Shown here: piece by piece, positions 36,201 to 47,800 of the stretch
Position numbering within the stretch: the stretch's first letter is position 1
Layout: each line of letters opens with the position of its first letter
From: Ascidia mentula
Lineage: Eukaryota; Chordata; Ascidiacea; Phlebobranchia; Ascidiidae
Reading direction: 5' to 3'
Length of the DNA: 64,000 nucleotides
Assembly: GCA_947561715.1 (NCBI GenBank)
Contig: OX387197.1
Coordinates: 1,245,001 to 1,309,000 of the forward strand
Translations under genes and position numbers: made by a program
Notes under the pieces: model-generated
Databases searched by the model: none
Told to the model about the DNA's origin: nothing
Seen by the model: only the letters and a program-made list of their open reading frames with translations

Positions 36201-38734
36201 TACATGTTTTTTGTGTGCAAGTAAATGCAAATTTAAACTTAAGTTATCAAGACTGCAAAAGTCCAGTAACATTTCGGATTTAATGCAAGATTTGGCCACT
36301 GATATTCTTTTTCGAATTTTATTGCACAAGAAAAAAATAACGCAACATGCCCTGGTTTAGTAAAATGACTTAACAAAATATGTTTCAAAGTAAATCATGT
36401 TTTCTGTTATTCGAGTTACTTGTTTTAAGATAGAGACTTTCTGTTATTTAGTGAAACATTTTGATCACTTTGCCTTAATGTATAGTTTCATTGTCATCAA
36501 ATTTTGTTAAGAAAATGATCACAGACAGAGTGAACTCCACTTCAGCCAAATTTGGTGTAAGTGTTTATGTAATGGGTGGAGAAGGTCCAACACAAAGTTG
36601 TGAGATGTTGAATTTGGGGGAAAGTAAAAACTGGGTAAAAATTGCTGATTTATCGGAAGGTCGACGTTGTGCTGCATCTGGTGTTGTTGGAGGTTGGTGT
36701 GGTTATTTCTGAAATTGTTGATCACTAAACCAGGGGCGGTTCCTGGAATAAAGCATTGGGGAAGCCCCCCTCACAAATTGTCATAGCAATAAAAATTAAC
36801 GCGGGGCAGACAAAATGTTTTGTTAATATTTATTTTTGTTTATCACTAGTGTGTTTTTGTGTGGTTTATGACTATCTTCTCATCTCTCAACCAACTCATT
36901 CTTGTTGCTCTCCATAACTTTTGTTAGTAATACCCCAGAGAAAATTTTTGAATTCTGCCATGACTGCATTTGCGATTTTTTTTGTGCTTTTGACAGTATT
37001 ACTGACACTTTGCTGACAAGTTACCAATTCTTAAACAGAAAGTTGTTCAACTATGTTTTTGGAAACTAATAGTAAATATTTAGATGTTGATCAACAATTA
37101 TAACTTTTATAGACAACCTTGTTTTCACTAATTACAAACAAATTTAGATGACTTGTATCTCACGGGTGGTGATGGAAACCAAGGAACATTTTCATCAACT
37201 TTGTGTTATTCTGTACAAGAAGACAGATTTAGAAATGGTTTCAACATGTTACAACCAAGATATGGACATGGAATGTGTTCAATTGCCAGTAAGAATGCAT
37301 CTAAATTCATTTTTGTATAGGATTAATCTCATTACTGGACCCGGTACCAATAGTTGGCATGCATCTGCAACAACAACATAATTAACCGTAAACCATAAAT
37401 TAAAGTAATCAGTAAATCCACTCTATTTACCCCAACAATATTCCATGACTGGGCCCAGATGTAAATCAGTCAGTTTAAACTTTTTTCCCCAACAATATTC
37501 ACTTTTGGACATAAAAATGTTGTGAAACACCGACCTAAAACTTACCAGAAATACATGAAATATTCCATCTTTATTTTGTAGTTCTTTATTGCATGAATAT
37601 TAACCATAATATTGATTAATTTCAATTAAAACCTCGATTGAAAGCTGATCGCTTATTTGTACGTCAAGAAACGCAAAGCTTACCTCATTGCTTGTTACGT
37701 AACATTACAACATAATCGTAATATGTCACAATAAATATTAACACAAGCGATTTAAAAAATTTCTTCAGATGTTTTGTTTTCTGTGGGCGGAAGTGATGGC
37801 AGACAATCCTTACAATCATGTGAATTCCGCGATATTCGTGTTGGAACCTCCACAAGAATCGCTTCTCTCAATGAAGCAAGATGGAATTTAACATGTGAAG
37901 AAATTAAAGGGAAGATCTATGCAATTGGTTAGTGATGAAAAGTTAAGCAATAAAATTAACAGTCAGTGGTTTTTTTGTAAATTTTATAAAATACGAATTC
38001 ATATTCGTCATCGGTAAATGTATCACGTGATAAATATAATGGAGTTTCCTGAAAAGAATCCTAAACATAAAAACTGGTAGATATAACTATAAAGTATTAA
38101 CCTAAAAACAATAAAAAGTTTTACTTTAAATCTGACAGGAGGAGGTGACGATCGTGGCTTCCTGCAAACAGTTGAAGAATACGAACCTAGAGTCAACAAA
38201 TGGAAATATGTTTCTCCTCTCCTAAAACCTCGTTGGCGTCACTCTGCTTGTGTTATTGATGGGAGGATTTATGTTGTGGGTGGAACGAGGTAAGAATTGA
38301 TATTATGACGTCACTATAGTCCACTGTTTCCCGTTTTATGTGAAAATGTAAATGTTGAGAAACTGGGACAAGTGGGATATACGATGTTATACTTGATTAA
38401 CAACTTGCATAAAATGTTTGTTAAGATTAAACTTAAAACACTTTGTATTATACAAGGTTGTATGTGTGGTTTGGTTTAGTGATGAAGGGGTCTGCGGTTG
38501 TACGTTGGTTTGTTTTTGTTAACTTATAAATTTTTCTTTTAGTGAAAAATGTTGTAGAAAAACTTGCCTGTGTTTGTTGTGTGTCTGATTCACGAAACTG
38601 TATGATGGTTGTTTTATAGGATCTGGGGTAAAGGACTCACATCAGTTGAAGTTTACGATCCAACCTCAGATGTCTGGACACATGCTTTTGATCTTGACAA
38701 ACCAGTTGATTTTGCGACTGTTGTTGCTGTTTAA
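33252..38734 (+). CDS. Kelch-like protein, unit C (complete, 12 exons, 548 aa)
   Basis: Exons: 33252-33313, 33364-33487, 34145-34298, 34553-34770, 35269-35412, 35481-35586, 36050-36141, 36512-36692, 37148-37288, 37769-37927, 38139-38289 and 38620-38734 (TAA). The exon 3 donor is GTTATC, where the other units have GTATG, so splicing there may be weaker. BTB and BACK are nearly identical to the other copies. Exon 6 (LTRNSFECCRAVLDAL) is shared only with unit D, while exons 11-12 and the 3' flank follow unit A, so the gene is a mosaic. Blade loops: IGGGNSK, VMGGEGP, LTGGDGN, VGGSDGRQS, IGGGDDRG and VGGTRIWGKG. The post-arginine sites are RWNLTC and RWRHS, and the end is DKPVDFATVVAV. It looks fully functional. 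Confidence 0.92.
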
Positions 38735-38797
38735 TATGTTTCCATATTTGGGAATAGTTGATATTTAACTGAGATTGATCACGGACAAAAATGCTCG

Positions 38798-38803
38798 AAT
38801 GAA
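38798..38803 (+). promoter_or_regulatory. Variant poly(A) signal AATGAA of KLHL-C
   Basis: AATGAA stands where A and B have AATAAA. It is a weak signal variant and usage is uncertain. Confidence 0.35.
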
Positions 38804-40336
38804 AGTTTTTGTCAAAAATATCGTTTTATGCAACTTAACAAATTGTTTTTTTTTTTATTGCAACGCTTTCTGAATTTTCAAATATCATGTATTTGTGTTT
38901 GTAAACTGGTGGATTTTGTAATAATAGCAGATATCCGCAAAATAGCAATTATTCCTTTTGTCGATTTCAAATGTGATTGTGCTACGAATTTACAAATCCC
39001 AATATTACAATGTGTCAGGTTGTGCATCCGTTGCAGTCGATCACCTCCCAGTGCAACTAGCTGTGATCCTGTGACAGACTGTGATTCTCCGTGAGGAAAT
39101 CACTTTCACATGGGCGCCTGACTCGCCAACCCTTATGGTTTTATCGGTACCCAAACTATTTTGTGTTTCATGTTCATGTACGTTGTAACTTATAAAAATG
39201 ATTTGATTTTGTCAATAGTTTGGTCTTCGCGGAAGGGAATGTTTTTTTAAGTGCGGGACCTCTACCATGCAGGTCTGATTTTGTCAAAATTTGTTATTAA
39301 AACCCCCCTCCCCCGGAATATAAGATAAAAACAGCCAGTACTTCAGGATAAATAAACAAGCATGTATAAAGCAAAATTTACGTTTAGCGAATGCATAAAT
39401 TATCGATGAACATTAGTACGAAACACCAAAAGCAAGAATTTACTTTTAGGCGAAGAAAAACGTGAGGAGTTAACGGCAAACCTGGATGTGGTGAGAGCTT
39501 TTTCTGTGGTCATCAGCCCTTGATCGTGTGGATAATAAATATTTTTTGTACAACTTTACAAAAATCGTAAATATTAATATCTTTTGCGCGACTTTGTAAA
39601 CGAACTTAAAGAATTAGGAGAACAAATTTGGTTACATTGCCTTTTGATTCACATGCTGCGATTTCATATATTTACAAGGCAATAAAATTATATTCTTTGA
39701 CAATTTCTGCTTTGCCTAAACGCAATTAGTTACCGCTTCACTAAACGCGTTTAATTGCAGAACTCCCATCTATAAACACCAGCAACGCATTTTCAGCCAA
39801 TCTTTACATTAAATTGCATGTGACGCGGATAAATAAAACAGTTTAATAATTAAACTAAGAGATGGTTATAACTTGAAAGACATTTTTTGGTAAAACAAGT
39901 AGATTGATACGGCGACCGGCTTTTGAGATACAGCTGATCAAAGTCGCGTTCTTGGCGCTGCGAACGAAATCGTGCGAAAGCGAGATTATTGTTGGGTGAC
40001 GTCATAGAAGGCGCTTCAGTCGTGCAAGTGCTGACAGCAAGCCTTATGCATAGGAATGGAAAACATTGTAAACCTGGTTTAGTATAGTTTTGCATTAAAC
40101 AGGGGACAACAAGTGAACAAGTGCAGTAAACGGATTTTGATGTTAATTTGAGCTGCAGACAGATGACCTCTTTTTCTACATATTATGTCTTATTTAGTTG
40201 TGTAATAATAAAACAGTTACTGGGACAGGGTGTTCTTGTGGTGAAAGCTTTTGTGATTGCTAACGTGATGCATGAACTTTTAAAAACACGACAGATACAA
40301 TAAACCGTCAATTAAGCAAAAGATAGAAGTAATTCT
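38804..40336. other. Spacer CD, left part, no gene recognised
   Basis: The first 200 bases resemble the flank of unit D (50296-50480). From about 39340 the sequence is nearly identical to spacer AB. Nothing coding is recognised. Confidence 0.45.
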
Positions 40337-41502
40337 TTACTTGGCAGTTGCGTTACCTACGAATTCGTGTCATAAATGATTAGATTAATTCGCCACAATC
40401 AACCACTATAACGCCCGTTAGATACTCCCCGGTTCGTGGAGCGGAACGTCACACGAGGGAAAGGTTAAACGCGCCCCCTGAACTTCCTCCGAAAATATTC
40501 GCAGTTTTTTATTCGGACAAAGAAGACGGTTTCTGTACAAAATGCATCACATCAACAAATGTACTTTACATTTACAATCCATATAGGCTCACTAACTGTT
40601 TTCGGAACCGGCATGCAAACGAATAAATTGCTAGTTCAGTGTTACGCCTAAACAAAGATGCAATGTATAGTCACAAATTCCCGTTACGACGTTACACACA
40701 ATGCTTATCAATTGTTGTGACAACAAACCACAAACACCACTTGATTAAATGGCACGAACACTCTAAGAATAAACAAAGCAGTGTAAGTAACTTGTCTGAC
40801 GCATTTACTTTCCAAGGTACAACGAATGGCATCTTAAGCCATTGCGTTCAAATAGCAATCAAGGTTAACCATAATACAGTTTATCCAATACGCATAATTA
40901 AGCTCTTTGCGACATAGAACCGTGCTCCACGGAAGTCAGACACAAAAAAGGACTTAACCAAGTTTTCAGTTCAACAAAACTACCCGTTAACTGTTACGTC
41001 ACAAACTACAATAGACTGCAACAATTATAGCAGTGAAGAGAAAAAAGGCACATAAACAGAAATCAGGCAATTGCTGGCAAATAAGATGTAACATACCCCC
41101 CCACAATGTACGAATCCAAGGAGTACATGTCAACACAACAAACAAACATCGGACAGTAATTGCGAAAACAGTTCACTCGCAACTAATCACGCATCGCGAC
41201 GTCGCAGCACAATAAGCACAATTTTGCGATTGGGCGTTTTAACGCACCAGTGTGAGTCTTCACGATCACCTGACGCACAACTCCTTTCCGATCAGGAAGT
41301 TCCTCAACCACTCGACCCAAGAACAACTTGCTGCGGGGCTGGTTGTCATCCGCCACAAGAACCACGTCATTGACCATAAAATTCGAATGTCCACTTGCTC
41401 ACTTCGATCTGGGCATGAGCGTAGGCAGGTACTCGCCAGACCATCGCCACCAAATCTGATCGGCCAGGTATTGTACCTGACGCCACCGGTTTTGATGGTA
41501 AC
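40337..41502 (-). mobile_element. BEL/Pao remnant (3' end), spacer CD
   Basis: Near-identical paralogue of the AB remnant. C-terminal domain frame about 41183-41500, purine run, and presumed 3' LTR starting with TG at 41093. Its right edge meets the hAT remnant as in AB. Broken fossil. Confidence 0.7.
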
Positions 41503-42069
41503 GTGCTTTTGTCTTCCCACTCACAAGTGCAAAACAACCAGACATTAATCTAAAACTACTATTGTCAACATAATGAACATTATCGCGTCACAGTTATTTA
41601 AATTTAAGACAATCACCTGCTAGTGGCGCTCTTTCCACAAAACACTGCAGCGAAACTTTGTGATTAAATGTCATTTTTGTGTTAAATTGTGCAATTCGAT
41701 TACTTCGCGTACGTACGCATCTGTTATTTTTTGGGTTAATCACTTCGTTCTCTACGACAGATGGGTTAATCTCGAACATATGTGTTAATCGGTTTTGGTT
41801 TTAATTTCTCATCGACGTTTTATAATAATCCGTCCATATTCGCAGTTTTCTCATTTCGATGATATTATAAACACCGCTACACGGCCTTAAGCTAGGGAGA
41901 GGAAGCGAGAAAACGGACTGAGCGAGACAAAAGCAATTAAAGTATAACTCTCGTCGTTGCATTTAACGTTGTTTGTTTTGAAACAAGGTATGTTTGTTTA
42001 GCGTTTTATGTTTTGATTAAACAGTCGCAAAGATAGTTTTTTGGCATATGTTTTTGGTAGTCTTAGGAG
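41503..42069. mobile_element. hAT-type transposon, interior remnant, spacer CD
   Basis: Matches 29657 to about 30200 of the complete element. Both terminal repeats are missing. The right edge at about 42069 jumps to sequence equivalent to 32602 of spacer BC, so the right end of the element, the TRPM exons and their flank are absent from this spacer. Confidence 0.65.
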
Positions 42070-42215
42070 CGCTTGTGTTTCTCCTGGTGCTTATATTATA
42101 AGAGATGTTGTTTGCAAATATGTTCCATTATGTTCTTAATGGAGATTTCACAATGTAAATTATATTAATGACATGGACGTTTTCGGAAATAATTCCACCT
42201 GAAACTAAATATATA

Positions 42216-42264
42216 GATGTGGTTGTGGCAGAGCAACTTGTCCATAAATCCAACTTGAATTCTT
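42216..42264. repeat. 49-bp target-site duplication, left copy
   Basis: Identical to 43734-43782. A single copy is present at the empty site 32738-32786. Confidence 0.8.
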
Positions 42265-42545
42265 TTTTTTTTCTTTTTTTTATTCGGGCGTGTCGCGTTG
42301 AAATCCTGCGGTATTCTAATTCCGCAGTAGCAGGTTTGTGCTTCTGTGTTCGCATGGTAACGACCACAGGTGCACCGCATAAGTAACCGTTTACAGTTTG
42401 TATTTGGACATCGGATGCCTGTGTAGGATTCTTTGTTGGTCCACTGCCCGCACAGGCATCGAAGGTAATCAATCTTGCATTTGCAAGTGCAGATGGTTCC
42501 GTCGGACGGGAACATAGTGCGGCAGCACTTCGCATATTGTTTCTT
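42260..42545 (-). other. Cysteine-rich segment and oligo(A) tail of the CD LINE
   Basis: Minus-strand frame reading YAKCCRTMFPSDG, CTCKCKIDYLRCLCGQW, RCPNTNCKRLLMRCTCG and CYCGIRIPQDFNATRP, then a Lys run encoded by an A-rich tail (plus-strand T runs at 42261-42281). About fifteen cysteines in CxC and CCG-type pairs; likely zinc-binding. Confidence 0.6.
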
Positions 42546-43733
42546 GGGTGAGGGGCTTTTTTCCTTTTTTGTTTCCTGCCTACCACCGGCTCAAAAGGGG
42601 TTGAGGATGTTGGTGTCTGATCGCATCGGAGGTCAGCTGGAATGTCACCTGGTGTCTTGGGCAGAGTCTTGGGCTTGTATTTGGGAACGAGCTGCAATGA
42701 CCCAGGGGTATGAGGGTTGGTGACAACTTGCCTGTGGGTTTTGGTGGGGATGTAGATTCCTCATCAGTTTTGGTGGAGGCGGAGGAGGAGTCTTCATCGG
42801 GAGAAGAAGTGTCTCCGTTTTCCTCAGTGGAGTTGGCGACATGCTCGCTCTGCTCTTTGGTCTCATCGGTCTCGATCTGGAGGTGTTTGGTGTGTTTCTT
42901 CTTCTTTCTCTTTTGGCATTCGGCCTTGTTGTGGCCATCGGCCTTACAGTGGTCGCAGTGCGGTGGCTGCGATGTATGGAACGCCGATACCACGTGTTTC
43001 CCGAGCTTGAGCTCTCTTGGAATGGGGTTGTTTTGGAGGACGGACCTCTTCCTAACAAATGCTCTTTTCCCATCGCTGATGCGGTACTCGTCATAGAGTC
43101 GCCAACCCCGGGACACTGGCGCGTAGTGGCTCAGCGGTGCCTGGATTGGCTGCTGTTTGATCTTAGGGGGTACGTAACTGATGACGACTCTCTCCTCGTC
43201 ATTGGTCCACGCGTTAGCGTAGACCGCCGACGAGGAGTCGTTGATCTTCTTGGCCAATTGTTTCGCTTGCGCCTCATTGGTGGTATAAAACATTACCTTT
43301 CCGTTAGGAAGAAGGTTAATACCATTTAAACTTCTTATTGCAAAGTTCATTGCTTTGAGGAGGTTGTAGATCGCTTCCCGGTTTAGCCCGGGATTGAATC
43401 TCGCTTCTACCTTTCCATCCCGCTCAATGCGGAAGGGGTCATCGTCAGTGTTGTCTACGTTTTGGGCCGCTACTGCAGCATAAGACGTGCCTGCAGGGTT
43501 TGTAGCACCTGCCATACTTCAGTGCGCAATACTATAGGACAGTTTGTCCAACCGCTCACCTTGGATTTGTGGTCCTGGAATACGTTTCGGAAAATCCCAG
43601 ATGACATAATCCAATTTGGCGTAATCCAAGGACTAAGAGCCAGAAACTAACTTGCCTTCTTTGCTGTTATAAGTAACGTAACTGAAGTAAAAAACGAATT
43701 CAGGTCTCGTCAGTACTTCTTCAGTAAACGAAT
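42265..43733 (-). mobile_element. Short ORF1-only LINE with A-rich tail, spacer CD
   Basis: 1469-bp minus-strand element bounded by perfect 49-bp direct repeats. Its 3' end is an oligo(A)-rich tail. It contains a 5' UTR, ORF1 with one CCHC knuckle and the Cys-rich segment, and no endonuclease or reverse transcriptase. This resembles the half-LINE arrangement of mammalian HAL1. Its 5' junction coincides with that of the longer LINEs in AB and DE. Confidence 0.8.
42580..43515 (-). CDS. LINE ORF1 (CCHC zinc-knuckle protein), 311 aa
   Basis: Uninterrupted from MAGATNPAGTSYAAVAAQN. An N-terminal conserved block (EARFNPGLNREAIYNLLKAM, VVISYVPPKI, WRLYDEYR) reaches about residue 165. The knuckle CDHCKADGHNKAEC (CX2CX4HX4C) is at about 190-203. 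A basic run and an acidic Ser/Thr-rich stretch follow. It is predicted to be an RNA-binding gag-like protein. The last 40 or so residues may be out of frame, because the Cys-rich segment downstream reads in another frame. Confidence 0.75.
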   Translation of the reverse strand: MAGATNPAGTSYAAVAAQNVDNTDDDPFRIERDGKVEARFNPGLNREAIYNLLKAMNFAIRSLNGINLLPNGKVMFYTTNEAQAKQLAKKINDSSSAVYANAWTNDEERVVISYVPPKIKQQPIQAPLSHYAPVSRGWRLYDEYRISDGKRAFVRKRSVLQNNPIPRELKLGKHVVSAFHTSQPPHCDHCKADGHNKAECQKRKKKKHTKHLQIETDETKEQSEHVANSTEENGDTSSPDEDSSSASTKTDEESTSPPKPTGKLSPTLIPLGHCSSFPNTSPRLCPRHQVTFQLTSDAIRHQHPQPLLSRW

Positions 43734-43782
43734 GATGTGGTTGTGGCAGAGCAACTTGTCCATAAATCCAACTTGAATTCTT
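43734..43782. repeat. 49-bp target-site duplication, right copy
   Basis: Identical to 42216-42264. Also present at 55782-55830 beside the DE LINE and, partly deleted, from 13835 beside the AB LINE. Confidence 0.8.
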
Positions 43783-43960
43783 CAGGCGATTGTTTGGCTT
43801 GTTTTGCAAACTTACAGTCTTTCTTAAACCCTAATATAAACGTTCCCAACTTAACTCTATTTTGTCTTTTAATTTTTGTGCTGTTCTGTGTTACGAAATT
43901 TGTGCTATTGTTGCTTTGACGTGACAGCAAATTTGGGAGATGATAGATCACATTCTATTG

Positions 43961-44121
43961 CAGTGCTTCCCAACCTTTTTCAGTTCGCGACCCACTTTTA
44001 ATGCAAGTTTTATTGTGCGACCCACAATGACATATGACCAAACGAATGACATGCAACAATTTCGTGATCTAATAGAAAACTGCAACATTTAGAAATGCGA
44101 CCCACTGGTTGGGATGTACTG
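43961..44121. mobile_element. hAT MITE, 161 bp, spacer CD
   Basis: Paralogue of 14040-14200, with the same ends and the same TTCTATTG and TTCTAGTT flanks. Confidence 0.8.
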
Positions 44122-44181
44122 TTCTAGTTGAACAAACTCCACATACGTTTACATATTTATCTGTAAAAGCTATAAATAGAC

Positions 44182-44519
44182 TGTAGCCGCTGCCTTTTAA
44201 TTTGTAGCTGTGGTGTGCTGCTCAATTGCCGCTGTCTACAACTCATACGCACTTTCCCACTTGTTTATTCAATTGGTGCGGTCAAGATTGTAACGGAAGG
44301 TTTTCTTTTTATAAATACAAACGAAAAACATACAAAATTCAAATTTAACAAAATAAGCCACACTTACCGACAGTAAGGCCTGAGTAAGCAACATAAAACG
44401 TGCGCTTTCAAACGTGCGCTATTTATTTGGCGTAGACAAATTATAAGCCACGCTTGTAATCAAGCCTACAAGCGGCAGTTAATTCGTTGCGTTCAAGACG
44501 CGAAACTTTGGCGATTACA
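44182..44519 (-). mobile_element. Solo LTR of the BEL/Pao element, spacer CD
   Basis: 338-bp LTR with no internal sequence, flanked by TAGAC on the left and TACAC on the right. It sits at the same paralogous position as the two-LTR elements in AB and DE. This is the usual product of recombination between the two LTRs. Confidence 0.85.
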
Positions 44520-44692
44520 TACACCAAGGCCAAATATTTTTTAAAAACCGATCACACAATGAAATAGTTCTCGTTCAATGCTTGAATAATTAAAAGCATC
44601 GGCTTGTTTGAAAATTTATGTGTCACACAATGTTTGATGGTCAAAATAAATTTTGAATTAATTCAACTGAAAAAAAATCAAATATTACTTTC

Positions 44693-44853
44693 TGATCACT
44701 CAAGCGTGGTATTGGGTGGTTTCCCTCCGGTGTGACGTTAGTTTCGTTCTCGGAAATGCTGCAAAAAATAAAAAGAAGTTGCAATCAAACATTTAGGGTT
44801 GTACACTAGACCCGGTATTTCATTCACTGTCAGTTTAACTTTTTGTCTTCATC
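44693..44853 (+). promoter_or_regulatory. Conserved 5' flank of KLHL-D
   Basis: Same block as upstream of units B, C and E, from TGATCACTCAAGCG to the ATG. Confidence 0.35.
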
Positions 44854-47800
44854 ATGAAGCGAACACAAGAGGAAATAAACTTGCATCATCAGAAAGTAAT
44901 GAATTTTTTAAACAAGTAAGTTTAATTTATGGAGGTTTACTGAAGTTAAACTATTGATGTTTTAGTGACAGAAAAGAAACAAAACGATTTTGCAACAGAA
45001 CACTTTGTTCCCAAGGAGAAAACTATTCAATACATGATGCTGTTGTTTGTTCTATGTCAGATTATTTTAATGCTTTACTTGGTGTTGAGGTAAGTGTGTT
45101 TGTTTTGTAGAAATAATATGAAACCTGAGTGTTTGTCATATAGTTGTCCCCTGTCCGTAAATACATTTCTGTAATCAAGCAAACAATGTCATTTAGACAA
45201 CAACAACAACTCTTTACTTTTTTTAAATTAATTTAGTTTGTTGACAAAACTCTTAGGTCATGTGGTATAGTATCTCAACAATTGAGAAACAAACTATAAT
45301 ATTTTATACCTGTCTTTTATGAACACACGTACCTAGAGTTGTTCACCCCCTTTAGTTTACACCAGGCCTCCATACCACATGGCTCCATCACGACATTCAG
45401 CTCATGTTTTGACACAATTGGCTCAGTTGCAACAGCTTAGTCTAGTGTTTGCATATCTGATGAGCATTTGTTTGAGTTTTTACAATATTAAGGTTTAAAT
45501 TTTTAAGATGTTAAGGTGGTTTTTGTTATTACTCAACAATTACATTGGCTTAACTTTTGCAACTATGCTAGAATGCAACTTACTAGACTGATTTATTTTT
45601 TGCTATGGCCCTTGTGATGTTTTTATTTAAACGGGACTGATGTATGTTATTATATGTAAATTACAAACCATATTCCAAATGGTAAAGTTGTAAATTTTTG
45701 TCAGTTCTTTAGACCAGATTGTGTGTGTTTGTTGTGATTGGTTAACTTTGTTTTCTTATAGATGCGCGAGAAATACTCAGATTTTATCAAGGTTGACAAT
45801 ATTCCACCAAAAAGACTGGAAAGTGTATTGGATTATATTTACACTGGCGATATTGAAGTAACAGAGGAAAATGTGTTGGAAGTGTTGGAAGATGCTGATT
45901 ATACACAGATGGAAGGTATGCAAGTTTTAATCTTTACTGATGTTAATGTGTTAAGAGTGATTATTTCAATATATATGTTCTACATGTGTATTTATTTATT
46001 TGCAAACCATGACAATTTTGCATATTTTAGGTTAAAATTTTTGTGTTTGACTATTGTCACGTTGTTGACACCAGGGACGAAACAAATTATTTGTAATCAA
46101 TGGAGCAGTGAGCACAGATATCCCTTCTGAATTAGGTGTGACTGAATTTTGTTTTGTTGACACTTTCAGAGTTGAAGTCATTTTGTTGTCGAATCATCCT
46201 TAAAATGACTTCAACTGACAACTGTTTGAAGCTAAGAGCTTATGCTACTCGATACAATCTTGCTGATGTGGAAAAGAAAACAAACCAAATGATTGTTGAT
46301 AACATTGCAACAGTTGTACAACATGATGATTTCATGCAACTTGATGTTGGTGATATGTCTGCAATCATCAAACAGAGAAACAAAGGGGTAATTATGAAGA
46401 ATTTATATTTTTTGTTTGTGTTGCAGAGCAGACTTTTTATTGCATATGGTGATTAAGCAATAAATTATTAGGCCTCGTATGTAAACCGATATAAGTTGGG
46501 TAAGCACATGATCAGTTCATGAGATGTCATTTATTTTTTAGTCTCACAAAGTAAAAGTTGATTCCAGTTGTAATTGCAGTCCTAATGTAAAAGTGGATTT
46601 CACATAGGTTGCAACTTTCACAAGGATTAGTGGACTTTGCTGCATACCTACATCCAATATTGTTTTATTTTCCTTTTTTTCAGTAAAATTATTAATTCCA
46701 ATGATTTAAAAAAAAAAATTTTTATGTTTAAAGAAGCATTGTTGGTGATTTAAACTCTGTGATGTTTCACCTTTCATTTCATGTTCTTGGCGTAAGTTTA
46801 TTATTTGATGTAGTCACTGGTGACATTAAACTCTGTATCATTTGTTTAAACTGTTACTTGTTATTACATATTATTTGTTTAATGTAGATGGAAGAAGCTG
46901 TCTTTACTGGAATGGTTCGATGGGTCAATTTCAATCCTTCCCATCGAGAGGATTTGTTTGTGAATCTTTTCTCACAACTTGATCTTTCATCTATTTCCAC
47001 TCAGTTTCTTACAACTACAGTTAGAAATGAAGTAAATTATAAAGTTTATTATTTTTAGCCTTCTGTTAGTGGCTTTTAATATTACTGTGTTTTTTTCAGC
47101 CGCTCACGAGAAATAGCTTTGAATGCTGCCGTGCAGTTTTGGATGCTTTGTCAATGAAATTTGAAAAGCCAGGAACAAGTGGAAAAGCAACAACTGTCCA
47201 AAAGGGTGCAAGATTTGTTTATGTAATGTTACATTCAAAAAAATATGTTACATCCACCATATTTACACCACCCACATATCTTATGACCACTTCACATAAA
47301 CTCGAAGCAAATAATAATGCAAATATGTGGTCAGAATCCAGGGACAGTCAACTACCAACAAGTTAGGGATACAATTCTGTGCCTGTGATCAAACAAAAGT
47401 ACTAAAATAATACCACACTGACTAGTACAGAGAGATGTGCTTCACCATAACTTACAAAATGTATTAGTTTTGTAGCTGTACTTAAAAACTTAACTGAATG
47501 TTGTTTAACACAAATACCAACTCCAATGAAATAGGTTAATTTTCAAAGCAACAGTTTCACCTGAATAAAGATATGTTTCCATTGTTATCACCATAATTAT
47601 TTATTTTGCGCAAACAAAACCATAACAACCCATGTTTATGTTGCAGATTTGTCAGGATTTCTTCTCATTGGTGGCCTTAATTCAAAACGAGATTGTGTAA
47701 AATGGAATGTTACCTCAAAACAACATGAACATTACCCAGTTAGTACATTGCTTGCTGTTAAATGGTTTTGCTTATTTAACGTACTTTTCCATAAAAATAC

